A stretch of 42,649 nt of DNA from Chloracidobacterium sp. UBA3360 (GCA_002360555.1 DEQS01000012.1:3397-46045); one strand, 5' to 3'; positions 24,776 to 33,074 are shown, counted from the stretch's first letter. The notes: generated by a model not told the origin, from the sequence alone. Translations and numbers: made by a program.

Positions 24776-25499
24776 CCGCGTCGAGTATCTCGTCCGGCGT
24801 TATAACGCTTTTCATTCGTTCCGCAAATTCTTCGCAGGTCGTTTCGTTCGGAAAAGCCGGATCTGCCGTCCGTAGGCTCGTTACAAAGAACCGCTGTCCA
24901 CCAAAATCACGGTCGGGTTTTAGCTCGTCCGTGGGCAAAGTGATGTCATGCTCGACCCAAGTCTCGTGTTCGGCGGGCATTGTTATCTCGATGACCTCAG
25001 AATTTGCCTCGCATTCGAGCACACGGTGACGAATCTCCGGCGGTTGGAGCACGCAATCACCCGTTTCCAGCCAAAATGACCCGCCCTGGTCCTCATAAAC
25101 AACCTTTATCCGGCCTTTCAAGCAGTAGATCATCTGAAAATCGATCTTGTGATAGTGAACGTAATCGGGGACCTCGCCGCCTGTCGTCAATCTAATATGT
25201 GAAGCAATGACTTTGCCGCCCATCCTGTCCGGTATCAGATCACGATACTCCATCCCCGCCCGGCCCTTTATCCAGCTCCCCTCCTTACGAAGGAGGGGTG
25301 CCGACGTTTCGCCGACGGGGTGGTTCTCTAAGACGAGCTGCACACTTTCACCGCCCCTCGAAACTACTGCCTCGCGCGGGTTGTCAGCCGGAAAGATCAT
25401 ATCGAGCCGGTAGCCTAGAGCTTTGTATTGTTCGATGGCAGTGTCGAGATCTTCGACAGGGATGGTATCCATTCCGACTATTTCCAATTCTTTTTCCAA
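24741..25499 (-). CDS. VOC-half-domain and cupin fusion protein
   Basis: A 252-residue cytoplasmic protein. Residues 6-57 look like one VOC/glyoxalase half-domain (IVGMDTIPVEDLDTAIEQY, LGYRLD, then SVQLVLE). Residues about 95-185 form a cupin: the GGEVPDYVHYHKIDFQMIYCLKG stretch has the HxH metal motif and ETGDCVLQPPEIRH gives the last His. Between them lies a basic linker encoded by a palindromic DNA element (25278-25298). The TTG at 25499 is kept because it preserves the first VOC strand; the ATG at 25472, 5 nt past the upstream stop, is the alternative. An isomerase or dioxygenase role is possible but unproven. Confidence 0.78.
   Translation of the reverse strand: MEKELEIVGMDTIPVEDLDTAIEQYKALGYRLDMIFPADNPREAVVSRGGESVQLVLENHPVGETSAPLLRKEGSWIKGRAGMEYRDLIPDRMGGKVIASHIRLTTGGEVPDYVHYHKIDFQMIYCLKGRIKVVYEDQGGSFWLETGDCVLQPPEIRHRVLECEANSEVIEITMPAEHETWVEHDITLPTDELKPDRDFGGQRFFVTSLRTADPAFPNETTCEEFAERMKSVITPDEILDAVIDVSRSLCRM
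25278..25298. repeat. palindrome inserted in frame in the VOC-cupin gene
   Basis: A perfect 9-bp stem (CCCCTCCTT with AAGGAGGGG) around a 3-nt loop, followed by two GCCGAC direct repeats (25300-25316). On the coding strand it encodes APLLRKEGS in the interdomain linker. It looks like the small intergenic palindromes of this genome rather than ordinary coding sequence. Confidence 0.6.
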
Positions 25500-25771
25500 A
25501 CGCCACGCGATTCTTCGTCAAGCAGAGAACGGCGAAAGGGGATATTCATAAGTATCTTGTTCATCAAAAAATCCCAGTCGCGGTAAGGGAAGTCTTTGAT
25601 CTGCTCAAACCGGATCATGCCAAACTCGGTCTCGTCGTCGTTGCGAAAATACAGCTCACGCGGCTCGTTACCCGCGTCGATCTCAAAATACCGCGTCACA
25701 AAATGCCAACGCACGCGATGCTTGTCGTATTTCTTAGTCCGGTGATATGTCCATTCGTCTCGTATAGTCAT
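25478..25771 (-). CDS. small hypothetical protein, basic and aromatic-rich
   Basis: A 97-residue soluble protein rich in Trp, Tyr, Phe, Arg and Lys. The N-terminal half alternates like beta strands (WTYHRTKKYDKHRVRWHFVTRYFEI). It starts at an ATG overlapping the OsmC stop by four bases and ends 5 nt before the ATG, or 22 nt inside the TTG-start version, of the VOC-cupin gene. The tight packing supports a real cotranscribed gene. I recognise no family. Confidence 0.62.
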   Translation of the reverse strand: MTIRDEWTYHRTKKYDKHRVRWHFVTRYFEIDAGNEPRELYFRNDDETEFGMIRFEQIKDFPYRDWDFLMNKILMNIPFRRSLLDEESRGVWKKNWK

Positions 25772-26220
25772 TTAACGACGATCTCCGATTTGATCGAATT
25801 CGCGATGTAGCATTCCCGGTGAGCGTCGTAATGAAGGGCGGCGAGACGTTCGGCGCTCGGCACCGGGCCGATCCACTCGATCTGCGGGTCGAGCGTGATC
25901 TTCGCCAGCCACTGGCGGCCGTCTTCGACGGTTACCATCTCACCAAATGCGTTGTCCGTGTAGCTCGTGATATTAAATCCCGCCTTTGCGGCCAAATATA
26001 AAAATGTAAGCATGTGGCACGACGAGACGGACGCCACCAAAGCCTCCTCCGGATCGACCGCCGCCTCAACCGAAAACCTCGGCACAACATGCGGCGAAGA
26101 CGACGCCGGAACCGTCACCCCGCCGTCAAACTCCCACTCGTGCCCACGAGTGTAGCGGTTCTTAGTAAAAGTCTCCGGCGAATCGCTCGTCCATGTGATC
26201 TTTGCTGTGTAGGTTGACAT
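25768..26220 (-). CDS. OsmC-family thiol peroxidase-like protein
   Basis: A 150-residue OsmC/Ohr-family protein, which reduces organic hydroperoxides in the cytoplasm. The two reactive cysteines are C68 in VSSCHMLTFLYLA and C137 in HRECYIA, at the usual spacing. The N-terminal VDPEEALVASVSSC block is typical of the YhfA/OsmC-like branch rather than classical Ohr. I chose the ATG at 26220; an in-frame TTG at 26244 would add eight residues and overlap the upstream stop. It lies in a minus-strand run with two small unknowns. Confidence 0.88.
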   Translation of the reverse strand: MSTYTAKITWTSDSPETFTKNRYTRGHEWEFDGGVTVPASSSPHVVPRFSVEAAVDPEEALVASVSSCHMLTFLYLAAKAGFNITSYTDNAFGEMVTVEDGRQWLAKITLDPQIEWIGPVPSAERLAALHYDAHRECYIANSIKSEIVVK

Positions 26221-26240
26221 AGGTTTTTGCTGAAACAGTA

Positions 26241-26693
26241 TCAAATCACAAATTCGAACTCCATGATTTTTGAATCTTCAATTGTCTCAAAGATAGGAAT
26301 ATTCTTTGTTATTACCTCGATGTTGTTGTCACCCCCAACAATCAAGTAGTGTCTTAGTCTTTCACTATCAGAACCATCGGTATTGAATAAGAAATACTCG
26401 CCTTTTTCATACGATTTCAGCCAAGTTGATTCCAGAAACTCGTACGCAGCCAATCCTTCAATCTCACAAATCGCATCCAAAGTATCACGTTCGGGAAAGT
26501 GCATTTCTTCCATACATGTAAACGCTACGACTTCGCCAAAATGAACTAAGTACTTTGGATATCCGTCAATTCCTTTTGGGGCGACAACGGCGCTAATGGG
26601 ATAAGGGCCGTCTGTCGACGGTTGCACGACGATGACTGCGGACGGCCATCGCGAATCTGTGAAAGGAGTTTCCCAACGAACGACTTTCTGCAT
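26241..26693 (-). CDS. hypothetical acidic protein
   Basis: A 150-residue acidic soluble protein with many aromatic residues and no signal peptide. The DNA is visibly AT-richer than the flanking asnS and osmC genes and uses more A/T-ending codons, which hints at more recent acquisition. It lies 10 nt past the asnS stop and 20 nt before osmC. The size, acidity and composition recall small immunity-type or SMI1-like proteins, but I see no diagnostic motif, so no function is assigned. Confidence 0.6.
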   Translation of the reverse strand: MQKVVRWETPFTDSRWPSAVIVVQPSTDGPYPISAVVAPKGIDGYPKYLVHFGEVVAFTCMEEMHFPERDTLDAICEIEGLAAYEFLESTWLKSYEKGEYFLFNTDGSDSERLRHYLIVGGDNNIEVITKNIPIFETIEDSKIMEFEFVI

Positions 26694-26703
26694 ATTCCAT
26701 TAC

Positions 26704-28014
26704 CTACGGCCGCAACCTATACAACATTCGCGGAAACGGAATGGTTTCGCGGACGTGTTCGATGCCGGCCATCCAGGCGGTGCAGCGTTCGATGCCCATG
26801 CCGAAACCGGCATGCGGGACGCTGCCGTAGCGGCGGAGGTCGAGATACCATTCGAAGGTCGCTTGGTCGAGGCCGTGGTTTTTTAGCTGCTCGATCAGAT
26901 AATCGAGATTTGCGGCGCGTTCGCCGCCGCCGATGATCTCGCCGTAGCCCTCGGGGGCGAGCAGATCGATGCCGAGGGCACATTCGGGCCGTTCGGGGTC
27001 GACCTCAAAGTAAAATCCTTTGATCGCGGCGGGGAAATGATGGACAAAGACTGGTTTGCCATGCTGCGTCGAAAGATAAGTCTCATCCGGAGCTCCGAAA
27101 TCGCCGCCCCATTCGAAATTGTTCTCAAGCTCGCCCTTGGCAAAACCCTCTTGCAGCATTTTGACCGCATCGTCGTAATGCAGACGCGGGAACGGGGAAT
27201 TGATGGCTTCGAGAATGGTGGTGTCGCGTTCGAGCGTTTTTAGTTCTTCCTGACGATCGTTTAGCACGCGTTCGACGACCGACAAGATCATCGCTTCGCC
27301 GAGATCCATCATGTCTTCGTAGCTCGCGTATGCGACCTCAGGCTCGACCATCCAAAATTCGGTCAGGTGGCGGCGAGTCTTTGATTTCTCCGCACGAAAC
27401 GTCGGACCGAATGCATACGATTTACCAAACGCCGCAGCCGTTGCTTCGTTATAAAGCTGGCCTGATTGCGTCAGATAGGCTTTGTCGTCGCCGAAATAAT
27501 CCACCTCAAAAAGCGTTGTCGTCCCTTCGCATGCCGCTGGCGTAAATATTGGAGTGTCGGCGAGTGTGAATCCGTTGCCGTCAAAGAAATCACGGACCGC
27601 TTTAATGACGGTATGCCTTATCTTTAATACAGCATGCTGTTTTTTCGATCGGATCCACAAATGCCGGTTGTCCATCAGGAACTCGGTGCCGTGTTCCTTC
27701 GGCGTGATCGGATAATCGTGGACGTTCTGTAGCACTTCGAGCCCGGTCACATCGACCTCAACGCCAAGCGACGAACGCGTGTCTTCTTTCACGGTTCCCG
27801 TTACGATGATCGACGATTCCTGACCGATCGAATCAGCCAGATCGTACAAAGCCTCGTCATTCGGCTTAAATACAACGCCCTGCACGATACCCGTGCCGTC
27901 GCGAAACTGTAAAAACACCAGCTTTCCGCTCGAGCGTTTGTTATAGAGCCAGCCTTTCATGACGACCGATTCGCCAATATGATCTTTTAGTTGATTAACG
28001 TATGTTTGCTTCAT
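26704..28014 (-). CDS. asnS: asparaginyl-tRNA synthetase
   Basis: Charges tRNA-Asn with asparagine. The 436-residue protein has an N-terminal OB-fold anticodon-binding domain (GWLYNKRSSGKLVFLQFRDGTG, residues about 21-42) and a class II catalytic domain. Motif 2 is FGPTFRAEKSKTRRHLTEFW, and motif 3 contains GFGMGIERCTAWMAG. The ending IPFPRMLYRLRP is typical of AsnRS. EVEPEVAY-type acidic residues and GEIIGGGERA fit AsnRS better than AspRS, which would also carry a GAD insertion. Confidence 0.96.
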   Translation of the reverse strand: MKQTYVNQLKDHIGESVVMKGWLYNKRSSGKLVFLQFRDGTGIVQGVVFKPNDEALYDLADSIGQESSIIVTGTVKEDTRSSLGVEVDVTGLEVLQNVHDYPITPKEHGTEFLMDNRHLWIRSKKQHAVLKIRHTVIKAVRDFFDGNGFTLADTPIFTPAACEGTTTLFEVDYFGDDKAYLTQSGQLYNEATAAAFGKSYAFGPTFRAEKSKTRRHLTEFWMVEPEVAYASYEDMMDLGEAMILSVVERVLNDRQEELKTLERDTTILEAINSPFPRLHYDDAVKMLQEGFAKGELENNFEWGGDFGAPDETYLSTQHGKPVFVHHFPAAIKGFYFEVDPERPECALGIDLLAPEGYGEIIGGGERAANLDYLIEQLKNHGLDQATFEWYLDLRRYGSVPHAGFGMGIERCTAWMAGIEHVRETIPFPRMLYRLRP

Positions 28015-28040
28015 TTAGATTGAGTTAAGAACAAACTAAT

Positions 28041-28068
28041 ATTCTAATTGAAATCCAGTGGTCTGCAA
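28041..28068 (-). promoter_or_regulatory. candidate sigma-70 promoter for asnS
   Basis: On the minus strand TTGCAG (28063-28068) and TAGAAT (28041-28046) are separated by 16 nt, giving a leader of about 20 nt before the asnS ATG at 28014. Both hexamers are fair matches. Confidence 0.42.
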
Positions 28069-28129
28069 ATTGACAGCGGTTCAACTAAATCGCAGACTGT
28101 GAATATCAAACGGGTTCAAACAAACGACT

Positions 28130-28642
28130 ATGAGAAAACTTATCTTTACGTATGCCTTTATTGGCGTCTTATTGACACTCGGGGCCGGCGTTACCGCCGC
28201 TCAGGATGCCGTCGAACTGACTGATAATTTTTACGCAACGCTCCGTGACCTTAACGTTCGCGGCCTGCCGGACAAGGACCAGCTAAAAGAGCTGACACCT
28301 TTTTTGTCGAGTCAGATCGTGACGATCATCAAACGCAACCAAAAAACCCAGGCTGCCTTCATCAAAAAACATCCGGACGAAAAGCCGCCGTGGATCGAGG
28401 GCGACCTGTTTTCAAGCCTATTCGAGGGTCCCACAAGCTATCAGATCGGCGGTGCCCGCACTAAGGGCAGTACCCGCGAGGTCGATATCTACCTGCACCA
28501 TGTCAGCGAATCGGACAAGGTAAAATGGACGGACACGGTTGTTTTGAAAAAATTTGGCGGCAAATGGCTCGTCACCAATATTCTCTTTAAGGGCAAATGG
28601 CAGTTCAAAACGGGCAGCAGCCTGCTGAATGCATTGAAATAA
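28130..28642 (+). CDS. exported protein, DUF3828-like
   Basis: A 170-residue protein with a signal peptide ending near residue 24 (VTAAQ). The mature part starts with a helix (AVELTDNFYATLRDLNVRGL), continues with PFLSSQIVTIIKRNQK, and ends in beta strands with WTDTVVLKKFGGKWLVTNILFKGKW. This layout, an NTF2-like fold with a D-x-V-x-L-x-x-x-x-G-K-W-L-V strand, resembles DUF3828 proteins. Function unknown. It lies 8 nt before the exporter gene and is probably cotranscribed with it. Confidence 0.72.
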   Translation: MRKLIFTYAFIGVLLTLGAGVTAAQDAVELTDNFYATLRDLNVRGLPDKDQLKELTPFLSSQIVTIIKRNQKTQAAFIKKHPDEKPPWIEGDLFSSLFEGPTSYQIGGARTKGSTREVDIYLHHVSESDKVKWTDTVVLKKFGGKWLVTNILFKGKWQFKTGSSLLNALK

Positions 28643-28650
28643 GGTAATAA

Positions 28651-30489
28651 GTGTCACCCGAAACAGATAAAAAGAAAAAGAAGGTCGATTATTCGGCGGC
28701 GTGGGCCGAGGCCCGCAAGATCGTGTGGAACGCGCGTTGGCGGCTGTTGTTTGGCAGTGTGCTAATGCTCATTTCGCGGCTTGCGAGTATGGTATTGCCT
28801 GCGTCAACGAAATTTATCGGCGACGAGGTTTTTACCAATCAGCGTTACGACCTGCTCAAATGGATCGCCCTCGCGGTTGGCATCTCGACCATTATTCAGA
28901 GCACGACTGGATTCGCACTCTCTCAGATACTAGGCGTTGCCGCCCAGCTTGCGATCACAAATATGCGTATGCGCGTCCAGCGGCATATCGAGCGGCTGCC
29001 GATCTCGTATTTTGATTCGACGCAGTCTGGGCAACTGATCTCGCGGATCATGAGTGACGCTGAGGGGATTCGCAATCTCGTCGGCACGGGTTTGGGTCAG
29101 ATACTTGGCAGTCTGGTGACAGCGACTATTTCGATCGGCGTGCTGTTTTATCTGAACTGGCAATTGACGACTGCGACGATGATCGTGTTGTTGATATTCG
29201 GCGGGGCGTTGATGTATGCATTCAAAGTGCTGCGGCCCGTTTTTCGCGAACGCAGCGTCATCAACGCCGAGGTCACCGGCCGTCTGGGCGAATCGCTCGG
29301 CGGCATCCGCATAGTAAAAGCTTACACGGCTGAGAAACGCGAGGAGTTGATCTTTACACGCGGGGCTCATAGGCTGTTTCGCAATATCGCGAAATCGGTA
29401 ACGGGCGTTTCAGCGATCGCGTCGTTCTCATCGCTAGTGATCGGAGCGGTCGCGGTCGTGATGATGGTGATCGGCGGCAGCGCGGTCCAGGCGGGCTCGA
29501 TGACGCTTGGCGATTTTTTGATGTATATCTCGTTCACGTTCCTACTCGCGATGCCCGTGTTTGAGCTAACATCGATCGGCACGCAGATCACCGAGGCCCT
29601 CGCCGGGCTCGACCGCATCCGCGAGATCATGGCGATGACGACCGAAACGGAAGAGGATGCCGCGAAAGAGGCTTTGCCCGAGATCGCGGGAACGATCGAT
29701 TTTGAAGATGTCTTCTTTGAATACGAAGCCGGTACGCCGGTACTAAAAGGCGTCAGCTTTCACTCCGAGGCTGGGGCGACGACGGCTCTTGTTGGTTCGA
29801 GCGGTTCGGGCAAATCGACGATCCTCAGCCTCGTGCTCAATTTCATCCAACCAACGACGGGTAACATCAAGATCGACGGCAAGGATCTCAATGTCGTAAA
29901 ACTGCGTGATTATCGGCGACATCTCGGCGTTGTTCTGCAGGATAACTTCCTCTTTGACGGGACGATCCTCGACAACATTCGGTTTTCAAACCCTGAGGCG
30001 AACCTTGACGAGATCAAACAGACCTGCAAGATCGCGAACGCGGACGAATTTATCGAGAAATTTCCAAACGGCTACGACACCATTGTCGGCGAACGCGGCG
30101 TTAAGCTTTCGGGCGGGCAGCGGCAGCGTATTGCCGTCGCACGCGCGTTGCTTGCCGATCCACGTATTCTGATCCTAGACGAAGCGACGTCCAGTCTCGA
30201 TAGCGAATCCGAAGCGTTGATACAAGAGGGCCTGAACAACCTGCGCAAAGGCCGCACGACGTTTGTCATCGCTCACCGTCTGTCGACGATCCGCAGTGCC
30301 GATCAGATCCTCGTGGTCGAGGCGGGCGAGATACTCGAACGCGGCAGTCACGAAGAACTGATCGCTCAAAATGGCCGCTATAAACAGCTTTACGACAAGC
30401 AATACCGCTTTGAGCAAAATCTTTTCGTCAATCCGGGCGAAGATTTTACGGGCAAGCCGCCCGAGGCTCTCGCACAGACCAAACTTTAG
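28651..30489 (+). CDS. MsbA-like ABC exporter (fused permease and ATPase)
   Basis: A 612-residue homodimeric-type exporter. The N-terminal domain has about six transmembrane helices (residues 30-310) with the ISYFDSTQSGQLISR coupling motif of MsbA/BmrA types. The ATPase domain has Walker A at 382-390 (GSSGSGKST), LSGGQRQRIAVARALL, Walker B ILILDEATSSLD and the H-loop IAHRLST. Substrates of this subgroup are lipids or hydrophobic compounds. The GTG start has AAGG 6 nt upstream. The preceding exported DUF3828-like protein lies 8 nt before it. The 27 C-terminal residues past the ATPase look disordered. Confidence 0.93.
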   Translation: MSPETDKKKKKVDYSAAWAEARKIVWNARWRLLFGSVLMLISRLASMVLPASTKFIGDEVFTNQRYDLLKWIALAVGISTIIQSTTGFALSQILGVAAQLAITNMRMRVQRHIERLPISYFDSTQSGQLISRIMSDAEGIRNLVGTGLGQILGSLVTATISIGVLFYLNWQLTTATMIVLLIFGGALMYAFKVLRPVFRERSVINAEVTGRLGESLGGIRIVKAYTAEKREELIFTRGAHRLFRNIAKSVTGVSAIASFSSLVIGAVAVVMMVIGGSAVQAGSMTLGDFLMYISFTFLLAMPVFELTSIGTQITEALAGLDRIREIMAMTTETEEDAAKEALPEIAGTIDFEDVFFEYEAGTPVLKGVSFHSEAGATTALVGSSGSGKSTILSLVLNFIQPTTGNIKIDGKDLNVVKLRDYRRHLGVVLQDNFLFDGTILDNIRFSNPEANLDEIKQTCKIANADEFIEKFPNGYDTIVGERGVKLSGGQRQRIAVARALLADPRILILDEATSSLDSESEALIQEGLNNLRKGRTTFVIAHRLSTIRSADQILVVEAGEILERGSHEELIAQNGRYKQLYDKQYRFEQNLFVNPGEDFTGKPPEALAQTKL

Positions 30490-30492
30490 CTC

Positions 30493-30532
30493 GGAGTCAC
30501 TGCTTTAGCAGGCTGGCTAAAGGCGGGACTCC
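30493..30532. repeat. intergenic palindrome
   Basis: Begins GGAGTC and ends GGACTCC; arms of about 16 nt including GCTTTAGC and GCTAAAGG pair with two imperfections. It lies 3 nt past the exporter stop. There is no U-tract, so it is more likely a repetitive element or an mRNA 3'-end stabiliser than a terminator. Confidence 0.6.
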
Positions 30533-30546
30533 AAACAGGAGAAATT

Positions 30547-30990
30547 ATGGCTGAACAAAACTATTCAAATCACACACGCTGGTATCCGCTGTTTCACTTT
30601 GTCGTGGTGCCGCTATTGGTCCTCAATTTCTTGTCGCATCTTGTGCGGTTGTTTATGGCCGCACCGGACAGCGGTCGGAAGACACTAGCATTTTGGGTGC
30701 TTCTCAGTGTTGCACTCATTTTGCTCGCGCTTGCCGCGCGTCTCATGGCGTTGAGGGCGCAGGACCGCGTTATCCGTCTCGAAGAGCGTCTTCGATACAA
30801 AGAAGTGCTGACACCGGAACTTGCGGCAAAAGCGTCAAACTTGCGCGTTGGGCAGATCATTGCATTACGGTTTGCTTCGGATGCTGAGCTTGCAGGTCTT
30901 GTCGAGCGGACGCTCAACGGGGAATTTACGAGCACCAAAGAGATCAAACAGGCGATCAAAGCCTGGCGAGCGGACTATTTACGCGTTTGA
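30547..30990 (+). CDS. DUF6526-like two-helix membrane protein
   Basis: A 147-residue protein with two transmembrane helices (about residues 14-37 and 46-67) and a soluble helical C-terminus. The start (EQNYSNHTRWYPLFHFVVVPLL) and the ALRAQDRVIRLEERLRYKEVLTP block match the DUF6526 family found in Acidobacteria and Bacteroidetes. A good AGGAG lies 6 nt before the ATG. Its stop lies 12 nt inside the end of the convergent kinase gene. Confidence 0.8.
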   Translation: MAEQNYSNHTRWYPLFHFVVVPLLVLNFLSHLVRLFMAAPDSGRKTLAFWVLLSVALILLALAARLMALRAQDRVIRLEERLRYKEVLTPELAAKASNLRVGQIIALRFASDAELAGLVERTLNGEFTSTKEIKQAIKAWRADYLRV

Positions 30991-31989
30991 GGCTCCGATC
31001 TCGCGGCCGATGATGCGTCGGATGGCGGGGAATCGTCCGAGGCTCTCGGCTCCGCGTATTGAGATGCGAAACATCGGTTCGATGAACGGGATAAAGTACG
31101 TCTTGCCGCGTGTCGCGGATTGAAAAGAGAACGTCCCGGCGGCTTTTAGGCAGCGTTGTATCGTTTGCAGGCGAAACTCTTGTGCAAACTCTTCTTCGTC
31201 AAGCCGCCCAAGCCCGAGCGTGACTCGGACGTTGAGAAAGTATTTACGCCGATCGGCAAGCCATTCACGCGTCGGCACCTCGGTAATACGGTCCAGCAGC
31301 AGGGAAACGAGGTCGTATGCGGGCGAGCCGATGCGGGCGTCTTGGTGGTCGATGATACGCATCTTGCCTTTGGGGTCGAGCATTAGGTTTGCGGCATGAA
31401 AATCCCGGTGGCATAGGACGGTCGCACATTTCTCAAGCTCTCCCGCAAGCTCCGTAAACTCTTTCGTTAAGGCAGCATCGTCCTCCGCCGACAAAGGTCG
31501 GCCGAGATACGTTGTGAAATAATGTTCCTTAAAGTAGTTGAGTTCCCACAGAAGCTTTTCGGTGTCGAATTTGAGCGTTGATGCGACCGAGTGCATCTCG
31601 CGGGCTTTTGGCGTCGTTGCTTGGATACGGGCGATGAGTGTGATCGCTTCGTTTCGCAGACGGGCGTTTTCCTCGGATGTTCCCGCAATTAGGACGTCGC
31701 GCAATATTGTGTCGCCAAGGTCCTCTTCAACGATCACGCCAAGATCGCCGTCCTTGTCGTAGACCTCGGCCACAGGCAAACCCACGGATAGAAACAGCCT
31801 AGTTACATCAAGATAATTCTGCTTTTCCGCGTCAAACGGCTCAGGATAAACGCACGCGATCGCCGTCTCACCATTCCAAGGGATACGAAAATACTCACGC
31901 GTTGAAGCATCCGCCGTCAACAGCGTAACCTCGCCCTGCTGCTGGCGGGAATTGAGGAATTGTTTTAAGCGGTCGGCTGAATTTTCCAT
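30979..31989 (-). CDS. amgK: AmgK-like sugar kinase (aminoglycoside phosphotransferase fold)
   Basis: A 336-residue APH-fold kinase. Catalytic motifs are LCHRDFHAANLML (HRD loop) and IIDHQDARIGSPAYDLVSLL (metal-binding Asp). The N-terminal DASTREYFRI segment is the ATP lid seen in AmgK proteins. AmgK phosphorylates N-acetylmuramate/GlcNAc at the anomeric carbon in cell-wall recycling. The gene directly upstream encodes a MurU-like nucleotidyltransferase that would use the product, and the same pair occurs in Pseudomonas, which makes this call better than a generic phosphotransferase. No signal peptide; cytoplasmic. Confidence 0.78.
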   Translation of the reverse strand: MENSADRLKQFLNSRQQQGEVTLLTADASTREYFRIPWNGETAIACVYPEPFDAEKQNYLDVTRLFLSVGLPVAEVYDKDGDLGVIVEEDLGDTILRDVLIAGTSEENARLRNEAITLIARIQATTPKAREMHSVASTLKFDTEKLLWELNYFKEHYFTTYLGRPLSAEDDAALTKEFTELAGELEKCATVLCHRDFHAANLMLDPKGKMRIIDHQDARIGSPAYDLVSLLLDRITEVPTREWLADRRKYFLNVRVTLGLGRLDEEEFAQEFRLQTIQRCLKAAGTFSFQSATRGKTYFIPFIEPMFRISIRGAESLGRFPAIRRIIGREIGASNA

Positions 31990-31998
31990 TTTCCTAAT

Positions 31999-32072
31999 GC
32001 AGAAGCCCGCGCGTGAGCAAGGGCGTAATGCGATGTTGGATGTTACGCCCTCGCTTACGCGCGGGCCTCTGC
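31999..32072. repeat. long inverted repeat between the murU-like and amgK-like genes
   Basis: Two 30-nt arms (31999-32028 and 32043-32072) are complementary at 27 positions plus one G-T pair, around a 14-nt loop. They start GCAGA and contain GCCCGCGCGT. The element fills nearly the whole 86-nt gap within the gene pair. As RNA it would form a very stable hairpin that could lower downstream kinase expression. No U-tract follows on either strand. Confidence 0.85.
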
Positions 32073-32075
32073 ACC

Positions 32076-33074
32076 TTAATTCAACGGCACAATATAATTA
32101 TCGCCCTGCACATAGCCTTTTAGGGCTTTTGCGGGTATTTCGGAGCAGCTGCGGACCATGTCGGCGCGGACGATGGCGGCGTTTTCGAAATGCTCACCGG
32201 GTTCGATGGTCACGCCGTCGGCGACGATGGTGCGGTAGAGCGTGGCTCCGTCCCCGATGGTCACGTCGTCCCAGATCACCGAATCTTTTAGGCTCGCGGC
32301 ACCGGTCATCTGGCAGTTGCGTCCAAAATGGACATCGCCGACTTTCATCATCGCAAGGCTGATGTCGAGATAGCGCGGTATCGTCGATAGTTCAAACCAA
32401 TTCGCGTCCGTCACATGTGCGGCGATCTTTTCGCCATTAAGTAACGCCGGGTTGTAAAACGTCGGCACGATGTCCGAATAAACCCCGCGCGGTATGTAAT
32501 CAAAAACACGCGGCTCCATGATATGTATCCCCGTGAACATCAGCGGCGTCACGATGTCGTGCTCGATGTCACGCAGCTCGGCCTCGGTCACCGGAGTCGC
32601 ATCGTCGCCAAAGCCCGTGACGAACCCTCCCTCGGTATCCACGATGGTAAACCGCTCGCGTTTCGCGTTTGGCTTTAGCACCATCGTCGCGACCGCACCG
32701 GACGCCCTGTGCGTCTCAAGCGCGGCTGAGATGTCGATGTCGGTGATGATCTTGCCGTTGGCGATGAGAAAAGTGTCGTCCGCCAGATACTGGCGGGCGT
32801 TGTCGAGAGCCCCGGCGGTCCCGAGTATATGCGGCGTCTCACGCGTGTAGTCGATATGCACGCCAAACGCGCTGCCGTCCCCAAGCGCGTCGATCACCGA
32901 TTCAGGCTGGTGATGCAGATTGACGACAATGTCCTTAATGCCAAACTGGGCCACGTACTCCGCGACATAACCGACCAGCGGCTTACCCAAAAAAGGGATC
33001 GCCGGCTTAGTGCGGTCAATGGTGAGCGGAAACAACCGGGTCCCAAACCCAGCCGCAAGGATCATTGCTTTCAT
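32076..33074 (-). CDS. murU: MurU-like sugar-1-phosphate nucleotidyltransferase
   Basis: A 332-residue NTP-transferase. The N-terminus has the nucleotide motif ILAAGFGTRLFPLTIDRTKPAIPFLGKPL, and TPHILGTAGALDNAR and IANGKIITDID give the sugar- and metal-binding parts. Pairing with an AmgK-like kinase suggests it makes UDP-MurNAc from MurNAc-1-phosphate. It is about 100 residues longer than Pseudomonas MurU; the extra C-terminal part (CQMTGAASLKDSVIWDDVTIGDG) looks like left-handed beta-helix turns, as in mannose-1-phosphate guanylyltransferases. A different NDP-sugar product is therefore possible. Confidence 0.78.
   Translation of the reverse strand: MKAMILAAGFGTRLFPLTIDRTKPAIPFLGKPLVGYVAEYVAQFGIKDIVVNLHHQPESVIDALGDGSAFGVHIDYTRETPHILGTAGALDNARQYLADDTFLIANGKIITDIDISAALETHRASGAVATMVLKPNAKRERFTIVDTEGGFVTGFGDDATPVTEAELRDIEHDIVTPLMFTGIHIMEPRVFDYIPRGVYSDIVPTFYNPALLNGEKIAAHVTDANWFELSTIPRYLDISLAMMKVGDVHFGRNCQMTGAASLKDSVIWDDVTIGDGATLYRTIVADGVTIEPGEHFENAAIVRADMVRSCSEIPAKALKGYVQGDNYIVPLN

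Noticed and set aside
28930..29370. 146-codon frame opposite the ABC exporter gene
   Set aside because: Sense strand encodes intact conserved transmembrane domain; antisense product is His/Gln/Arg-rich and family-free.
30493..30532. Intrinsic terminator after the ABC exporter
   Set aside because: Stem is good but no T-run follows on the plus strand; kept as a palindromic repeat only.
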